In this document: in pieces, positions 24,227 through 32,471 of the stretch | How the letters are laid out: the number at the start of each line of letters is the position of its first letter | Position numbering within the stretch: position 1 is the stretch's first letter | Assembly: GCA_937927945.1 (NCBI GenBank) | Contig: CALEYW010000009.1 | Span: forward strand, 1-64,000 | DNA: 64,000 nucleotides | Source: an uncultured candidate division WPS-2 bacterium | GTDB taxonomy: Bacteria > Vulcanimicrobiota > Vulcanimicrobiia > Vulcanimicrobiales > Vulcanimicrobiaceae | Direction: 5' to 3' | Notes under the pieces: model-generated | Told to the model about the DNA's origin: nothing | Databases searched by the model: none | Seen by the model: only the letters and a program-made list of their open reading frames with translations | Program-made: the position numbers and the translations under genes

Positions 24227-25197
24227 CGGATCGGCGTCACGTCCATCTCGCGTCGCACCAAGCCGCGGGTGCGCAAATGCTCGAGGTGCGCGATCGTCTC
24301 GGCGACCGCGAACTGGCGATGCATGTCGGGCAGGCGATCGAACGGGTCGCCGCGGCGGCGCCACGGCAGCGCGCGCGCGACCCCGGTCGCGCTCGTCGGT
24401 TCCAGCTCGAGCGCCGCGAGGATCTGGCGCTCGCGGTGGCGATGGTGCGCCAGCAGTTCGTCGACGCGCCCGGCGACGTCGGCGAACGGCTCGCCGTGCG
24501 CGGGCAGCGCGCCGGTCGCGCCGCACGCCGCCACCGCGTGCAGCGAACGTTCGTAGGCTCCGAGCGGGTCGCCGCGATGGTCGCGCCAGACGCCGACGTG
24601 CGGCGTGACGGGATCGAGGACATGATCGCCGGTGAGGATCTTGCCGGTCACGTTGTCGACGAAACACAAGTGGCCCGGCGTGTGGCCCGGCGTCCACATC
24701 GCCCCGAGGCGTCCGACGCGCGCGCCGTCCTCGAGCAGGTGCGTCGGCTGCGTCAGTTCCGTGCGATGGTGGTGGAGCTGGTCCTCGATGTCGCCGTCGA
24801 ACGAGAATCCGTTGCGCGCGATCCACTCGTCGGCTTCCCGGTCGAACGCCGCCGGATCGGTGAGGTGCATCTGCGCCGCTTCCCAATCTTTGGGGTGCAT
24901 CGCGAGCATCGGGACGCCGGCGCGCATGAGCGTCCCGGCCAAACCGTAGTGATCGAAGTGGACGTGCGTGATCAGCAAACGCCGCACGTCCGAGAGCGTG
25001 TGCCCGTGCTCCGCCAATCCCGCATGGAGCGCCTCGAGGACGTCGTCGGCCTTCCACCCGCAGTCGACCAGCGTGAAGCCGTCCTCATCGTCGAGCAAGT
25101 AGCCGTTGATGTACCGCATCGGGTTCCCGGCCATCGGAAGCCGAATCTGCACGATCCCCTCACCGAGGACCGACGTGAGAGGATGATCGTGCGGCAT
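24193..25197 (-). CDS. metallo-beta-lactamase fold hydrolase
   Basis: The 334-residue protein carries the zinc motifs of the fold: LLITHVHFDHYGLAGT (HxHxDH), WTPGHTPGHLCF and ILTGDHVLDPVTP, plus the final histidine in LPAHGEPFADV. The C-terminal 70 residues look like the winged-helix end found in hydroxyacylglutathione hydrolase- and BLACT-like proteins (FAVAETIAHLEHLRTRGLVR). The ATG at 25197 precedes the conserved start; the frame stays open far upstream only as antisense of other genes. The substrate is unknown, a thioester or lactone being most likely for this group. Confidence 0.88.
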   Translation of the reverse strand: MPHDHPLTSVLGEGIVQIRLPMAGNPMRYINGYLLDDEDGFTLVDCGWKADDVLEALHAGLAEHGHTLSDVRRLLITHVHFDHYGLAGTLMRAGVPMLAMHPKDWEAAQMHLTDPAAFDREADEWIARNGFSFDGDIEDQLHHHRTELTQPTHLLEDGARVGRLGAMWTPGHTPGHLCFVDNVTGKILTGDHVLDPVTPHVGVWRDHRGDPLGAYERSLHAVAACGATGALPAHGEPFADVAGRVDELLAHHRHRERQILAALELEPTSATGVARALPWRRRGDPFDRLPDMHRQFAVAETIAHLEHLRTRGLVRREMDVTPIRYGVVEPAERV

Positions 25198-25218
25198 ATC
25201 GCTCCGGTACAACCTCAC

Positions 25219-25242
25219 GTCAGCCTGAGCCTGTCGAAGGGC
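25219..25242 (-). repeat. short dispersed repeat, copy A
   Basis: This 24-base segment in the gap between two minus-strand genes reads GTCAGCCTGAGC then CTGTCGAAGGGC. It matches copy B (32478-32501, opposite orientation) at 18 of 24 positions, with the core TGTCGAAGG unchanged. Elements with this core occur between genes in many high-GC genomes; their role is unclear. Confidence 0.5.
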
Positions 25243-25250
25243 GCTGTCGG

Positions 25251-26669
25251 TTACTCCGCCGGGATGGCTGCGCTCGCGCCGGTGTCGGGGCCGATCCACA
25301 CGGTTTGAATGTTGACGAACTCGCGGATCCCGAACTCGGAGAGCTCGCGCCCGATACCGCTCTTCTTCACGCCGCCGAACGGCAAGCGCGGATCGGACGC
25401 GGTCATCCCGTTGATGAAGCAGTTGCCCGAGTCGAGCCGTGCGGCGAACTCCTCTGCGCGGCCGACGTCGTTCGTCCACAGGTTGCCGCCCAGACCATAA
25501 CGCGATGCGTTCGCGATGGTCAGCGCGTGCTCGGCATCGTTCGCGCGGAACATCGCCGCGGCCGGACCGAACGTTTCCTCGTCGGCCATGCGCATCCCGA
25601 CCAGCACGTCGCCGACGACGGTAGGCGCGAAGTACGCGCCCGGACCCGGCAGCGTGTCCCCGCCGAGCAGCAGCTTCGCGCCGGCTGCAACGGTGTCGCG
25701 CACTTGCTCCGCAAGTTGCTCGCGCAGGTCGTGACGCGCCAACGGCCCGATGCGCGTCTCGCGCTGCATCGGATCGCCGACCTTCAGCGCGCGCGTCTGC
25801 TCGACGAACAGCGCGAGGTAGCGATCGTACACGGACTCTTCGACGATGAAGCGCTTCGCGGCGATGCAGCTCTGGCCGGTGTTCTGGAAACGGGATCTCA
25901 CGCCGATCTCCGCCGCCCGCTCGAGATCCGCGTCGGCGAGCACGATGAAGTAGTCGGAGCCGCCGAGCTCCAACACCGTCCTCCTGATGGCGCGGCCGGC
26001 GAGTGCGCCGACCGACGAACCGGCGGCTTCGCTTCCGGTCAGCGTGACGGCCGCGATCCGTTCGTCGAGGACGACCGGCTCCATCGCCTTGCTGCCGATG
26101 ACCAGCGTCGCGAACGCTCCCGTCGGAAACCCGCTCGCGCGGAACGCCTCTTCGATGGCGAGCGCGCAGCCGGTCACGTTCGACGCGTGCTTGAGGACCA
26201 CGACGTTCCCCGCCATCATCGCGGGTGCGGCCGCCCGGAACGCCTGCCAGTACGGGAAGTTCCACGGCATGATCGCGAGCAGGACGCCGAGCGGCCGGAA
26301 CGCGACGTAGCTGCGCGTCGCGTTCGAGGGGATCTCCTCGGCGCGCAGCAGGCGTTCGCCGTTCTCGGCGAACCAGTCGCAGGCCGTCGCGCACTTCTCG
26401 ACCTCGGCCTCGGCCTCGGCGATCGGCTTTCCCATCTCGCGGGTCGCCAGCGCCGCCAATTTCGTCTTTTGGTCGCGCAGCGTCTGGGCCGCGGCACGCA
26501 TGCGCTTGGCCCGTTCGGCGAACGGCGTCTCGCGCCAGACCTGCGCTTGCGCGTGGGCGCGATCGAGCCGCTCGTCGATCGCGGCGCGATCGTGCGGCTC
26601 GTAGGACTCGAGGAGCTCGCCGGTGGCAGGGTTCGTCGTTCGGATCATCTCGGCGGCCGTGACACTCAT
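25251..26669 (-). CDS. NAD(P)-dependent aldehyde dehydrogenase (succinate-semialdehyde type)
   Basis: The 472-residue protein has the full family layout: the opening TTNPATGELLESYEPHD, LLAIMPWNFPYWQAFRAAAP at the cofactor site, TGSEAAG, the general-base glutamate in LELGGSDYFIVL, and the nucleophilic cysteine in NTGQSCIAAKRF. The short N-terminus and overall pattern are closest to succinate-semialdehyde dehydrogenases, which feed GABA-derived carbon into the citric-acid cycle, but substrate choice cannot be read with certainty. It is followed on the same strand by the hydrolase gene and preceded by the HNH gene. Confidence 0.93.
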   Translation of the reverse strand: MSVTAAEMIRTTNPATGELLESYEPHDRAAIDERLDRAHAQAQVWRETPFAERAKRMRAAAQTLRDQKTKLAALATREMGKPIAEAEAEVEKCATACDWFAENGERLLRAEEIPSNATRSYVAFRPLGVLLAIMPWNFPYWQAFRAAAPAMMAGNVVVLKHASNVTGCALAIEEAFRASGFPTGAFATLVIGSKAMEPVVLDERIAAVTLTGSEAAGSSVGALAGRAIRRTVLELGGSDYFIVLADADLERAAEIGVRSRFQNTGQSCIAAKRFIVEESVYDRYLALFVEQTRALKVGDPMQRETRIGPLARHDLREQLAEQVRDTVAAGAKLLLGGDTLPGPGAYFAPTVVGDVLVGMRMADEETFGPAAAMFRANDAEHALTIANASRYGLGGNLWTNDVGRAEEFAARLDSGNCFINGMTASDPRLPFGGVKKSGIGRELSEFGIREFVNIQTVWIGPDTGASAAIPAE

Positions 26670-26702
26670 AGCACTAGCGTTCGTCCCCGCCGCGAATGGC
26701 GG

Positions 26703-27218
26703 TCAAGCACGGGGGCGCCCCCTGGCCGACGACGCGGAAACGGCTGCGACCCCTTCCGTCGCCGGCTGAACGCGCGACGCGGCCGTGTGCTCTTTGTGAC
26801 ACGGCAGGCAGAGCGTCTCGAGGTTGTCCAGGTGGTGGACGCACGAGAGCTGACCGTGACGGCCGGCGGCCGGTTCGATGTGGTTGACTTCGAGCCGTCC
26901 GACCTTTTTCTGCTCGCGCCACGCGCGCATCGCCTTGAGGTACGCCGCGCGCGTGCGATGCGCGGCGACGGTGGGCCGCTTCGGGCCGCGCGTGCCGCAG
27001 CGTTTGCAGCGATAGCGGTCGCGGCGCTTCGCCGTGCTCCGCGCTACGGACCACCAGTGGTTTGCCCAGAAAGCATCGCCGCAGCGGTCGCTGCACCAGG
27101 TCCGCCGCCGCGCCGGCAACTCAGCCGCGCACCACGCGCACGCACCGTCGGCAACCGGCGGCGCAAGCGAACACACCGCGAGCAGCGCATCGCGTTTGAG
27201 CGGCGCGGAGAGTTTCAC
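26703..27218 (-). CDS. HNH endonuclease domain protein
   Basis: The 171-residue protein starts at a GTG overlapping the stop of the VOC gene. Near the N-terminus CAWCAAELPARRRTWC holds a CxxC-type zinc knuckle. The C-terminal half is an HNH nuclease: RYRCKRCGTRGPKRPTVAAH, then LEVNHIEPAAG with the catalytic histidine, and HHLDNLETLCLPCHKEHTA, ending the metal site. Nicking activity on double-stranded DNA is expected. It sits inside an operon-like run of housekeeping genes rather than in a phage or restriction context, so its job is unclear. Confidence 0.85.
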   Translation of the reverse strand: MKLSAPLKRDALLAVCSLAPPVADGACAWCAAELPARRRTWCSDRCGDAFWANHWWSVARSTAKRRDRYRCKRCGTRGPKRPTVAAHRTRAAYLKAMRAWREQKKVGRLEVNHIEPAAGRHGQLSCVHHLDNLETLCLPCHKEHTAASRVQPATEGVAAVSASSARGRPRA

Positions 27219-27637
27219 GAACGCAGGCGGCGGGCGCAGACCTCGAGCCGCGTTCCGAGCGGGTCGGTGAAGAAGAGGGCGGGATACGAATCGCCGTGCT
27301 CGATCTCGCGCGCGCCCATCTGAGGCAGAACGCGTTCCCACTCCTCGAGCGAGTCTGCGTCGACCGCGAACGCGATGCGGCCGCGGGCCGGCTGCGCGCT
27401 GGACTCTTCGATGACGCCGACGAAAAAGGGGAGTCGGCCTTCGACGCCTTCCTCGAAGTATTCGACCGTGTTGTACCGTTCGGGCGTCGCGTCGTTCCAC
27501 GACGAGCCGCCGAACTCGACCCACGAATACTTCTTACGGGTCAACCCGAGCCGCGGCAGAAACGCGTCGTAGAACGCCTCGACGACGCCGAGCACCGGAA
27601 CGCGCAGGTCGAGGTGATCGAATCCGAGGAACGCCAT
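27215..27637 (-). CDS. VOC (glyoxalase/dioxygenase) family protein
   Basis: The 140-residue protein shows the paired beta-alpha-beta-beta-beta units of the VOC fold: FDHLDLRVPVLGVVEAFYDA, LPRLGLTRKKYSWVEFGGSS and IAFAVDADSLEEWERVLPQM, ending with SYPALFFTDPLGTRLEVCAR. Metal ligands include the histidine in DHLDLRV and the glutamate near the end. The ligand is unknown. The start shares its first base with the hemQ stop (TGATG) and its end overlaps the HNH gene, so the three are coupled. Confidence 0.85.
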   Translation of the reverse strand: MAFLGFDHLDLRVPVLGVVEAFYDAFLPRLGLTRKKYSWVEFGGSSWNDATPERYNTVEYFEEGVEGRLPFFVGVIEESSAQPARGRIAFAVDADSLEEWERVLPQMGAREIEHGDSYPALFFTDPLGTRLEVCARRLRS

Positions 27638-28506
27638 CAGCGCAGCGCGGGCTCGGCGGCATCATCGGCCAGCAGCGCGGGACTGCCGGCGCCGGCGAGA
27701 AACACGCCGAGCTGGGAGACCGAGAACTGCATCCCGGTCCAGAACCGTCCGAACTCGCCGAAGCGTGAGGACGCCTCATCGAAGCGCATCGTGTAGACGA
27801 GCCGCTTGAAGACGAGCGGATCGTCGGCGTACAGGTCGACGCCCCACTCCCAATCGTCGAAACCGATCGAACCCGAGATCACCTGGGTGACGTGACCGTG
27901 GAACGAACGGCCGATCTTGCCGTGCTCGAGCATCAGCTTGGCGCGCTCGTCGTACGGCATGGCGTACCAATTGTCGGCGCCGTCGCGCTTCTTGTTCATC
28001 GGATAGAAGCAGACGTAGCGGCGGCGCGGGATGCGCGCCCACAGCCGCCCTGCGTTGCGCGGTTCGCGCGCGGCGTCGCCCATCATCGCGTCGAACGTCG
28101 CGTTCCAGTCGTCGGAGTGCGGCTTGAGGCCGCGGTCGCGCAGTTCCGCGTGGATCTTCGCGGTGTGCTCGTACAAACCGAGCTCGAGGATCGAGACGTA
28201 CGATTCGTACGGCTCGAGGAAGTCACGCAAGGCGAGCTTGTCGACCTGGGTCTGCATCTCGCCCAGCGCATCGAACGAGCGCGCGTAGTGCGTGAACAGC
28301 AAGTCGCCCTTGTGACCAAGCGTTTGCGCCAGGCCGAGATCGGCGTCCGCATCGCGTGCCAACCTCACGAACAGCTCGCCCGCCTCGCGCTCGATCGCCT
28401 GGCGCCGTTCGACGTCCAGCGCGTCCCAGCGCCGCCGGTCGAACCGGAACATACGGTGCAGGATCGCCCAGCCGTCGAGCGCTTCGGGGACGTTCGGATG
28501 CTTCAT
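27637..28506 (-). CDS. hemQ: coproheme decarboxylase (chlorite-dismutase family)
   Basis: The 289-residue protein matches the HemQ branch of the chlorite dismutase family. It has WAILHRMFRFDRRRWDAL, the tyrosine-containing YVCFYPMNKKR near the substrate propionates, MLEHGKIGRSFHGHVTQVIS with the proximal histidine, and the hallmark GSIGFDDWEWGVDLY. HemQ oxidatively decarboxylates Fe-coproporphyrin III to haem b, the last step of the coproporphyrin-dependent pathway used by actinobacteria, Firmicutes and some other phyla. Its presence therefore says something about the host. The other pathway genes (hemH, hemY) are not in the window. It lies three bases downstream of the inserted ATPase gene. 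Confidence 0.93.
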   Translation of the reverse strand: MKHPNVPEALDGWAILHRMFRFDRRRWDALDVERRQAIEREAGELFVRLARDADADLGLAQTLGHKGDLLFTHYARSFDALGEMQTQVDKLALRDFLEPYESYVSILELGLYEHTAKIHAELRDRGLKPHSDDWNATFDAMMGDAAREPRNAGRLWARIPRRRYVCFYPMNKKRDGADNWYAMPYDERAKLMLEHGKIGRSFHGHVTQVISGSIGFDDWEWGVDLYADDPLVFKRLVYTMRFDEASSRFGEFGRFWTGMQFSVSQLGVFLAGAGSPALLADDAAEPALR

Positions 28507-28509
28507 GGC

Positions 28510-30162
28510 TTACGCTTCTATCAACGGTTCATCCGTGGTTCTGGTTGCGAGTCGCCGCCAGAACATGGGGTGGATATACGCGCGCGTCTCATTCGTAATT
28601 TCAGCGCGCGACAGACTGCGTCGCGTCTGATACGTCCACGAAATCGGTTCGCCAGGAGCCTTCTGCAGTCCGACGATGCCGACCTCATAGAATGTTGAAA
28701 AAAGATCCCTCCTGAATTCGTCAAGCGGCTTGTCCCCGTTGCGAAACGCTGTGGCATTTGCCTGTAACTGGTCCTGCGTGCCATTGCACGCAGCAAGCGC
28801 GTTTTCTACGCCTTCGAGAAGGGACATATCGGTCAGCGCTCCGATATGAACGCGTTCCGGTAAGCGATACAAGATCTCGACAAAGTGGAGAAGGTTCGGA
28901 TATATGACTATGTACTCGTCGCGAATCGCAGCCATTCGTTCGCGACTGTACTCTCCTTCTGCTTCCAATAAAGCGTCTTCGGATAGGACAGGCTCATCAA
29001 CGGCCTTCGCAATTGCGAAGTTGAAGAACTGGATGATATCCCGCGGGCGCATGAAAGTGCGGGCAAGAATCCAGTCCATCGTGTTCTTGCGCTTGCCTCC
29101 CTCCGGCATAGATTCCGGAAGAATATCTGCGTGTGTGACGGGACGCGTCGTGTATCGTTGCTTAACTAAACGATTGATCCTGGAATCCAAAAGTTCTGTT
29201 AGCTGATTCTTGGTCCAACGAATCTGCAATGAAAGGGCATGGAGTTTGTCTTCTTGCTGCTGGCCAGCTTGCGTATCTGACAGGACCCGATCGAATAGAT
29301 CATACCGCAAGGCGATAACGATTCGAAGGTTTTCTACAGAGCGAAATCTTCGCATCGTTTCGAGCAAGGCTCGGATGAGTCGCGTCTTAAATCGATCGTC
29401 GACCCACTTTTCGTCAAGATGGTCGACAAGCACAAAATAGACATTTTGAGGATCATCGAGAATGTCATCGAGCAAGTCGACGATGTTCTGTAGCTGATTT
29501 ATTTGAACGTGGTCGACAACTGTCTTGAATCGCTCAAAATAGACGATTTTCTCTTGCTCGGAAAATTTCTCACCTGCCTCCACCCTCGTTATCAATCCGG
29601 GAAATTGGGCGCCGGCAACGGCTTTTACGTCGCTTTCTAGCTTACCCGTCACTTCTTTAACGCGGGCATCTGTTTCAAGCCAGAACGATCCGCCCCACTG
29701 ATCGAGATATTCCAGCGCCCGTTGTTGCTTGGGCGTTTGAAATAGGGTCTCGAAGACGCTAAAGAAATGCCGCTTCGATTCCTCGTCTCGAATCCGAAAG
29801 CGAATACGGAGGACTTCAACGACCATAACATGCCGCCATAGCAGCATAAAGAAAAGATCGAGATCGACGCCAAGGGAGACCAGAAATTGGAGAACAGTGT
29901 TGTTGGTAAGGTAATTAAGTGCCAACTGTTCCGGATCAAGCCTTATGACATTTACGTGTTTGTCTTCGAGCCGCTGCAATAGGGCTGTCTTTCCAGCGCC
30001 CGTTCGACCCAGCACAATATGATGCTGAAGATCCCCCTTGACAAGCTCATCGAACTGGCCGTTATCAACAAAACACGATACAAGAAAGGCGTAGTCGTCC
30101 TCGGCGGCCGCGGATCCAATTCGGTCGCTCGATCGGAATTTAAATTGGTGAGTCGTTGTCAT
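28510..30162 (-). CDS. P-loop ATPase, Sll1717-like, probable recent insertion
   Basis: The 550-residue protein has a Walker A motif near its N-terminus (HHIVLGRTGAGKTALLQRLE) and a Walker B-like strand at mid-length (NVYFVLVDHLDEKWVDD), followed by NLRIVIALRYDLFD, which resembles the sensor strand of STAND/AAA-type ATPases. The family resembles cyanobacterial Sll1717-like P-loop ATPases, often found in defence or mobile contexts. The gene is visibly poorer in G+C than all its neighbours and uses many A/T-ending codons. It lies exactly between panE, whose tail it overlaps by 23 bases, and hemQ, three bases away. I infer a horizontally acquired gene that landed in an operon. An abortive-infection role is possible but unproven; no partner effector is next to it. 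Confidence 0.8.
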   Translation of the reverse strand: MTTTHQFKFRSSDRIGSAAAEDDYAFLVSCFVDNGQFDELVKGDLQHHIVLGRTGAGKTALLQRLEDKHVNVIRLDPEQLALNYLTNNTVLQFLVSLGVDLDLFFMLLWRHVMVVEVLRIRFRIRDEESKRHFFSVFETLFQTPKQQRALEYLDQWGGSFWLETDARVKEVTGKLESDVKAVAGAQFPGLITRVEAGEKFSEQEKIVYFERFKTVVDHVQINQLQNIVDLLDDILDDPQNVYFVLVDHLDEKWVDDRFKTRLIRALLETMRRFRSVENLRIVIALRYDLFDRVLSDTQAGQQQEDKLHALSLQIRWTKNQLTELLDSRINRLVKQRYTTRPVTHADILPESMPEGGKRKNTMDWILARTFMRPRDIIQFFNFAIAKAVDEPVLSEDALLEAEGEYSRERMAAIRDEYIVIYPNLLHFVEILYRLPERVHIGALTDMSLLEGVENALAACNGTQDQLQANATAFRNGDKPLDEFRRDLFSTFYEVGIVGLQKAPGEPISWTYQTRRSLSRAEITNETRAYIHPMFWRRLATRTTDEPLIEA

Positions 30163-31165
30163 CAACGCGCCTCTCTGACACGCCCCGATTTCGGCAAGTA
30201 CCGATGCTTCCCCGTGCCGCGTCGGCCTTGACCTCGGCGACCAGCGCGGCCGGCCGTTCGCGATACTTCGCCCACAGTTGCGGCATATGCGCCACGTCGC
30301 TGAGGATCCGGCCGAAGGCCGCGTTCACCGGCGCATCCAGCCCGGCGTCGCGCGCGGCGCGCGCGACCGCGCCGTTGAGGGATTCAACTTCGGTGCGGTG
30401 CTTGGCGGAGCGCAGGTCGATCAGCAGCGAGGGCGGCTTCTCGCCGCGCGCGCTGGCGATCCGGCCGGCCAGCACGGTGCGCGCGATCGGGGTCGGCATC
30501 GTGGCGATCGCGAGCAGCGCACGAACGGGGTAGCGCGGCAGGTCGATCGCCGGAATGCCGAGCGCCTTCATGGTCGCGCGCACTTCTCGGATCGCGCGGA
30601 TTTCCAATGCGAACACGTCTTCCTCGCGGACGATGCGTTCCGGCAGCACGTCGAGGATCGCGCAGGTCGCGTTCGCGACGATGTTGAGTGCCAGCTTCGA
30701 CCATTTGAGCGAGCGGAAGTCGCGCACCGCCGACGTCTGCAGGCCGGTCGCGCCGAACGCCGCGAGCAGCCAATTGTTGGGGCTGGCGGTTCCGACCGGA
30801 GCGAAGGCGATCCCGCCGCCCTTCGCCGCGACCCCGCGCCCGTTCGCACCGAGGGCGACCGGCACGGTCAGCGCGGCCGAGACGACGTTGTCGGCGCCGA
30901 ACGCGGCCGCGAGCGATTCCTCGTTGCCGATGCCGTTCTGCGGCGTGATGATCGTGGTGCGGGACGGATCGCGCAGCGCGCGCCGCAGCGTCTCGATCGC
31001 CCCCGGCGTGTCGTAGGCCTTCACGGTGACCAGCGCGACGTCGGCGTCGACCGGTACGACGTCGTCGAGCGAGCGCGGCGCGTACACCACGGCGTTCCCG
31101 ATCCCGCTCAGCAGGTCGCCGAGGTACGTGCCGACCGCCCCCGCGCCGACGACGTAAACGTTCAT
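30140..31165 (-). CDS. panE: ketopantoate reductase family (2-dehydropantoate 2-reductase)
   Basis: The 341-residue enzyme has the NADPH-binding start MNVYVVGAGAVGTYLGDLL, the conserved TPQNGIGNEESLAAAFG, and a C-terminal helical domain with LRSAKHRTEVESLNGAVARA (the lysine/glutamate segment that contacts ketopantoate). It reduces 2-dehydropantoate in pantothenate and CoA synthesis. The last 20-odd residues (GSIGTCRNRGVSERRVDDND) look unlike the family and run into the adjoining ATPase gene, so the original C-terminus was probably changed when that gene was inserted. The ATG at 31165 starts the Rossmann motif; the dut stop is one base away. Confidence 0.9.
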   Translation of the reverse strand: MNVYVVGAGAVGTYLGDLLSGIGNAVVYAPRSLDDVVPVDADVALVTVKAYDTPGAIETLRRALRDPSRTTIITPQNGIGNEESLAAAFGADNVVSAALTVPVALGANGRGVAAKGGGIAFAPVGTASPNNWLLAAFGATGLQTSAVRDFRSLKWSKLALNIVANATCAILDVLPERIVREEDVFALEIRAIREVRATMKALGIPAIDLPRYPVRALLAIATMPTPIARTVLAGRIASARGEKPPSLLIDLRSAKHRTEVESLNGAVARAARDAGLDAPVNAAFGRILSDVAHMPQLWAKYRERPAALVAEVKADAARGSIGTCRNRGVSERRVDDNDSPI

Positions 31166-31166
31166 C

Positions 31167-31613
31167 TCAGCTCCCGGTGCTGCCGAAGCCGCCGTCGCCG
31201 CGGGCGCTCGCCGCGAGCACGCCGGCCTCGCCGAACGACGCACGCGCCACCGGCGCGACGACCAGCTGCGCGATGCGATCGCCGCGGCGCACCACGAATG
31301 GCTGATCGCCGTGGTTGACCAAGATGACGCCGACCGGACCGCGATAATCACAGTCGATGGTCCCGGGACTGTTCAGGCACGTCACGCCGGCTTTCAGCGC
31401 GAGGCCGCTGCGGGGCCGCACCTGCACTTCGTACCCGGCCGGAACCTCGAGCGCGAAACCGGTCGGCACGAGCGCGCGCGCACCCGGCGCGAGGACGAGA
31501 TCCTGCGCCACGGCGGCAACGACGTCGGCGCCCGCGGCGCCGTCGCTCATGTACGCGGGCAACGGCAGCCCCTCACCCTCCGGCAGGCGCACGAGCGCGA
31601 TCGACGGGTTCAT
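31167..31613 (-). CDS. dut: deoxyuridine 5'-triphosphate nucleotidohydrolase
   Basis: The 148-residue protein has the five trimeric dUTPase motifs: MSDGAAGADVVA, VPTGFALEVPAGYEVQVRPR with SGLALK, GTIDCDYRGPVGVILVNHG, RRGDRIAQLVVAPV and the C-terminal arm ARGDGGFGSTGS. It hydrolyses dUTP to dUMP, which keeps uracil out of DNA. The start overlaps the nrdR stop by four bases (ATGA), linking two nucleotide-pool genes. Confidence 0.95.
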   Translation of the reverse strand: MNPSIALVRLPEGEGLPLPAYMSDGAAGADVVAAVAQDLVLAPGARALVPTGFALEVPAGYEVQVRPRSGLALKAGVTCLNSPGTIDCDYRGPVGVILVNHGDQPFVVRRGDRIAQLVVAPVARASFGEAGVLAASARGDGGFGSTGS

Positions 31614-32056
31614 TTCGAAAGCAGGCCTTCGAGCTCGGCCCGGAAGCTCGCCACGTCGCGGAAGTCGCGGTATACGCTGGCGAACCGCACGTAGGCCACC
31701 TCGTCGACGCCCTTGAGCGCCTCCATCAGCTTCTCGCCGACCAACTTGCCGGAGACCTCGCTCTCGCCGCGCGCGAAGAGCTCGCGCTCGATTCCAGACA
31801 CGACTTCTTCCATCTGGGCCTCGGAGACCGGGCGCTTCTCGCACGCCCGGCGCAGCCCGTTGAGCACTTTGTCGCGATTGTATTGCTCGCGCCGCCCGTC
31901 TTTTTTGACCACGAACAGGCGCGGGGCTTCCATCCGCTCATAGGTTGTGAAGCGGTGCTTGCAGCCGAGACACTCACGCCGTCTGCGGACGGAGTTGTCG
32001 TCGTCGCGTGAGTCGACGACGCGGGTCTCGTTCTTGCGGCAGTGCGGGCAGAGCAG
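31610..32056 (-). CDS. nrdR: NrdR transcriptional repressor of ribonucleotide reductase genes
   Basis: The protein has the N-terminal zinc ribbon (LCPHCRKNETRVVDSRDDDN and ECLGCKHRFTTYER) and the ATP-cone (RLFVVKKDGRREQYNRDKVL) that senses dATP and ATP. Homology begins exactly at LLCPHC. The only initiation codon there is a CTG at 32056, with GGAGAGG twelve bases upstream; the frame is open to an ATG at 32176, but the added 40 residues look random. I therefore propose a rare CTG start or a start missed through mutation. It is followed by dut in an ATGA overlap. Confidence 0.88.
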   Translation of the reverse strand: MLCPHCRKNETRVVDSRDDDNSVRRRRECLGCKHRFTTYERMEAPRLFVVKKDGRREQYNRDKVLNGLRRACEKRPVSEAQMEEVVSGIERELFARGESEVSGKLVGEKLMEALKGVDEVAYVRFASVYRDFRDVASFRAELEGLLSK

Positions 32057-32183
32057 GTCGGCTAGGTCCTCTCCGGAGGCGGCACCGCTACATGTTGTGG
32101 GTGCCCGTCCAGTATAGCCCGAATCGCCTCGAAAACGAAGCCGGAGCTGGCTCCGCGCGCGGAGCAGCCCCGTCATGGTTGGG

Positions 32184-32333
32184 TTAGGTCGAAGCCCCGA
32201 TCTTGAACATCTTCGTCCCGCAGACGGGGCACTTGCCTTCGGTCGCCGGACGACCGTTCTTCATCTGGATCTGCTGCGCGTCTTTGATTTCGCGCTTGGT
32301 CTTGCATTTGACGCAGTACGCTTCGGCTGCCAT
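32184..32333 (-). CDS. 49-residue zinc-ribbon protein (DUF5679-like)
   Basis: The ATG at 32333 opens a short protein with two knuckles, CVKCKTKREI and CPVCGTKMFK, in the order CxxC...CxxC, joined by KNGRPATEGK. This matches the DUF5679 family of tiny zinc ribbons found next to translation or DNA-metabolism genes in many bacteria. It lies about 130 bases upstream of nrdR on the same strand and diverges from dprA. Function unknown. The reading in other frames of this stretch is only shadow. Confidence 0.85.
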   Translation of the reverse strand: MAAEAYCVKCKTKREIKDAQQIQMKNGRPATEGKCPVCGTKMFKIGAST

Positions 32334-32471
32334 GGTGCTCGGTTACTCCCTCGGAACGGCCCGGCCCCGAATGGGGCGGTATTCGCCGTGGGCCGTTACG
32401 GGGGGCGTCGAGGAATCCCTTGGAGGTACGGGGACCTAGCCGCGGAGGCAGGCAAGCGTGATAGGGCCGGT

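Noticed and set aside
24193..26394. A single 733-codon frame joining the hydrolase gene to the upstream region
   Set aside because: Only the part from 25197 on encodes the hydrolase; the rest is a shifted-frame shadow of the aldehyde dehydrogenase gene.
25305..27323. A 672-codon open frame on the plus strand
   Set aside because: It runs antisense to the aldehyde dehydrogenase and HNH genes with the usual high-GC shadow composition.
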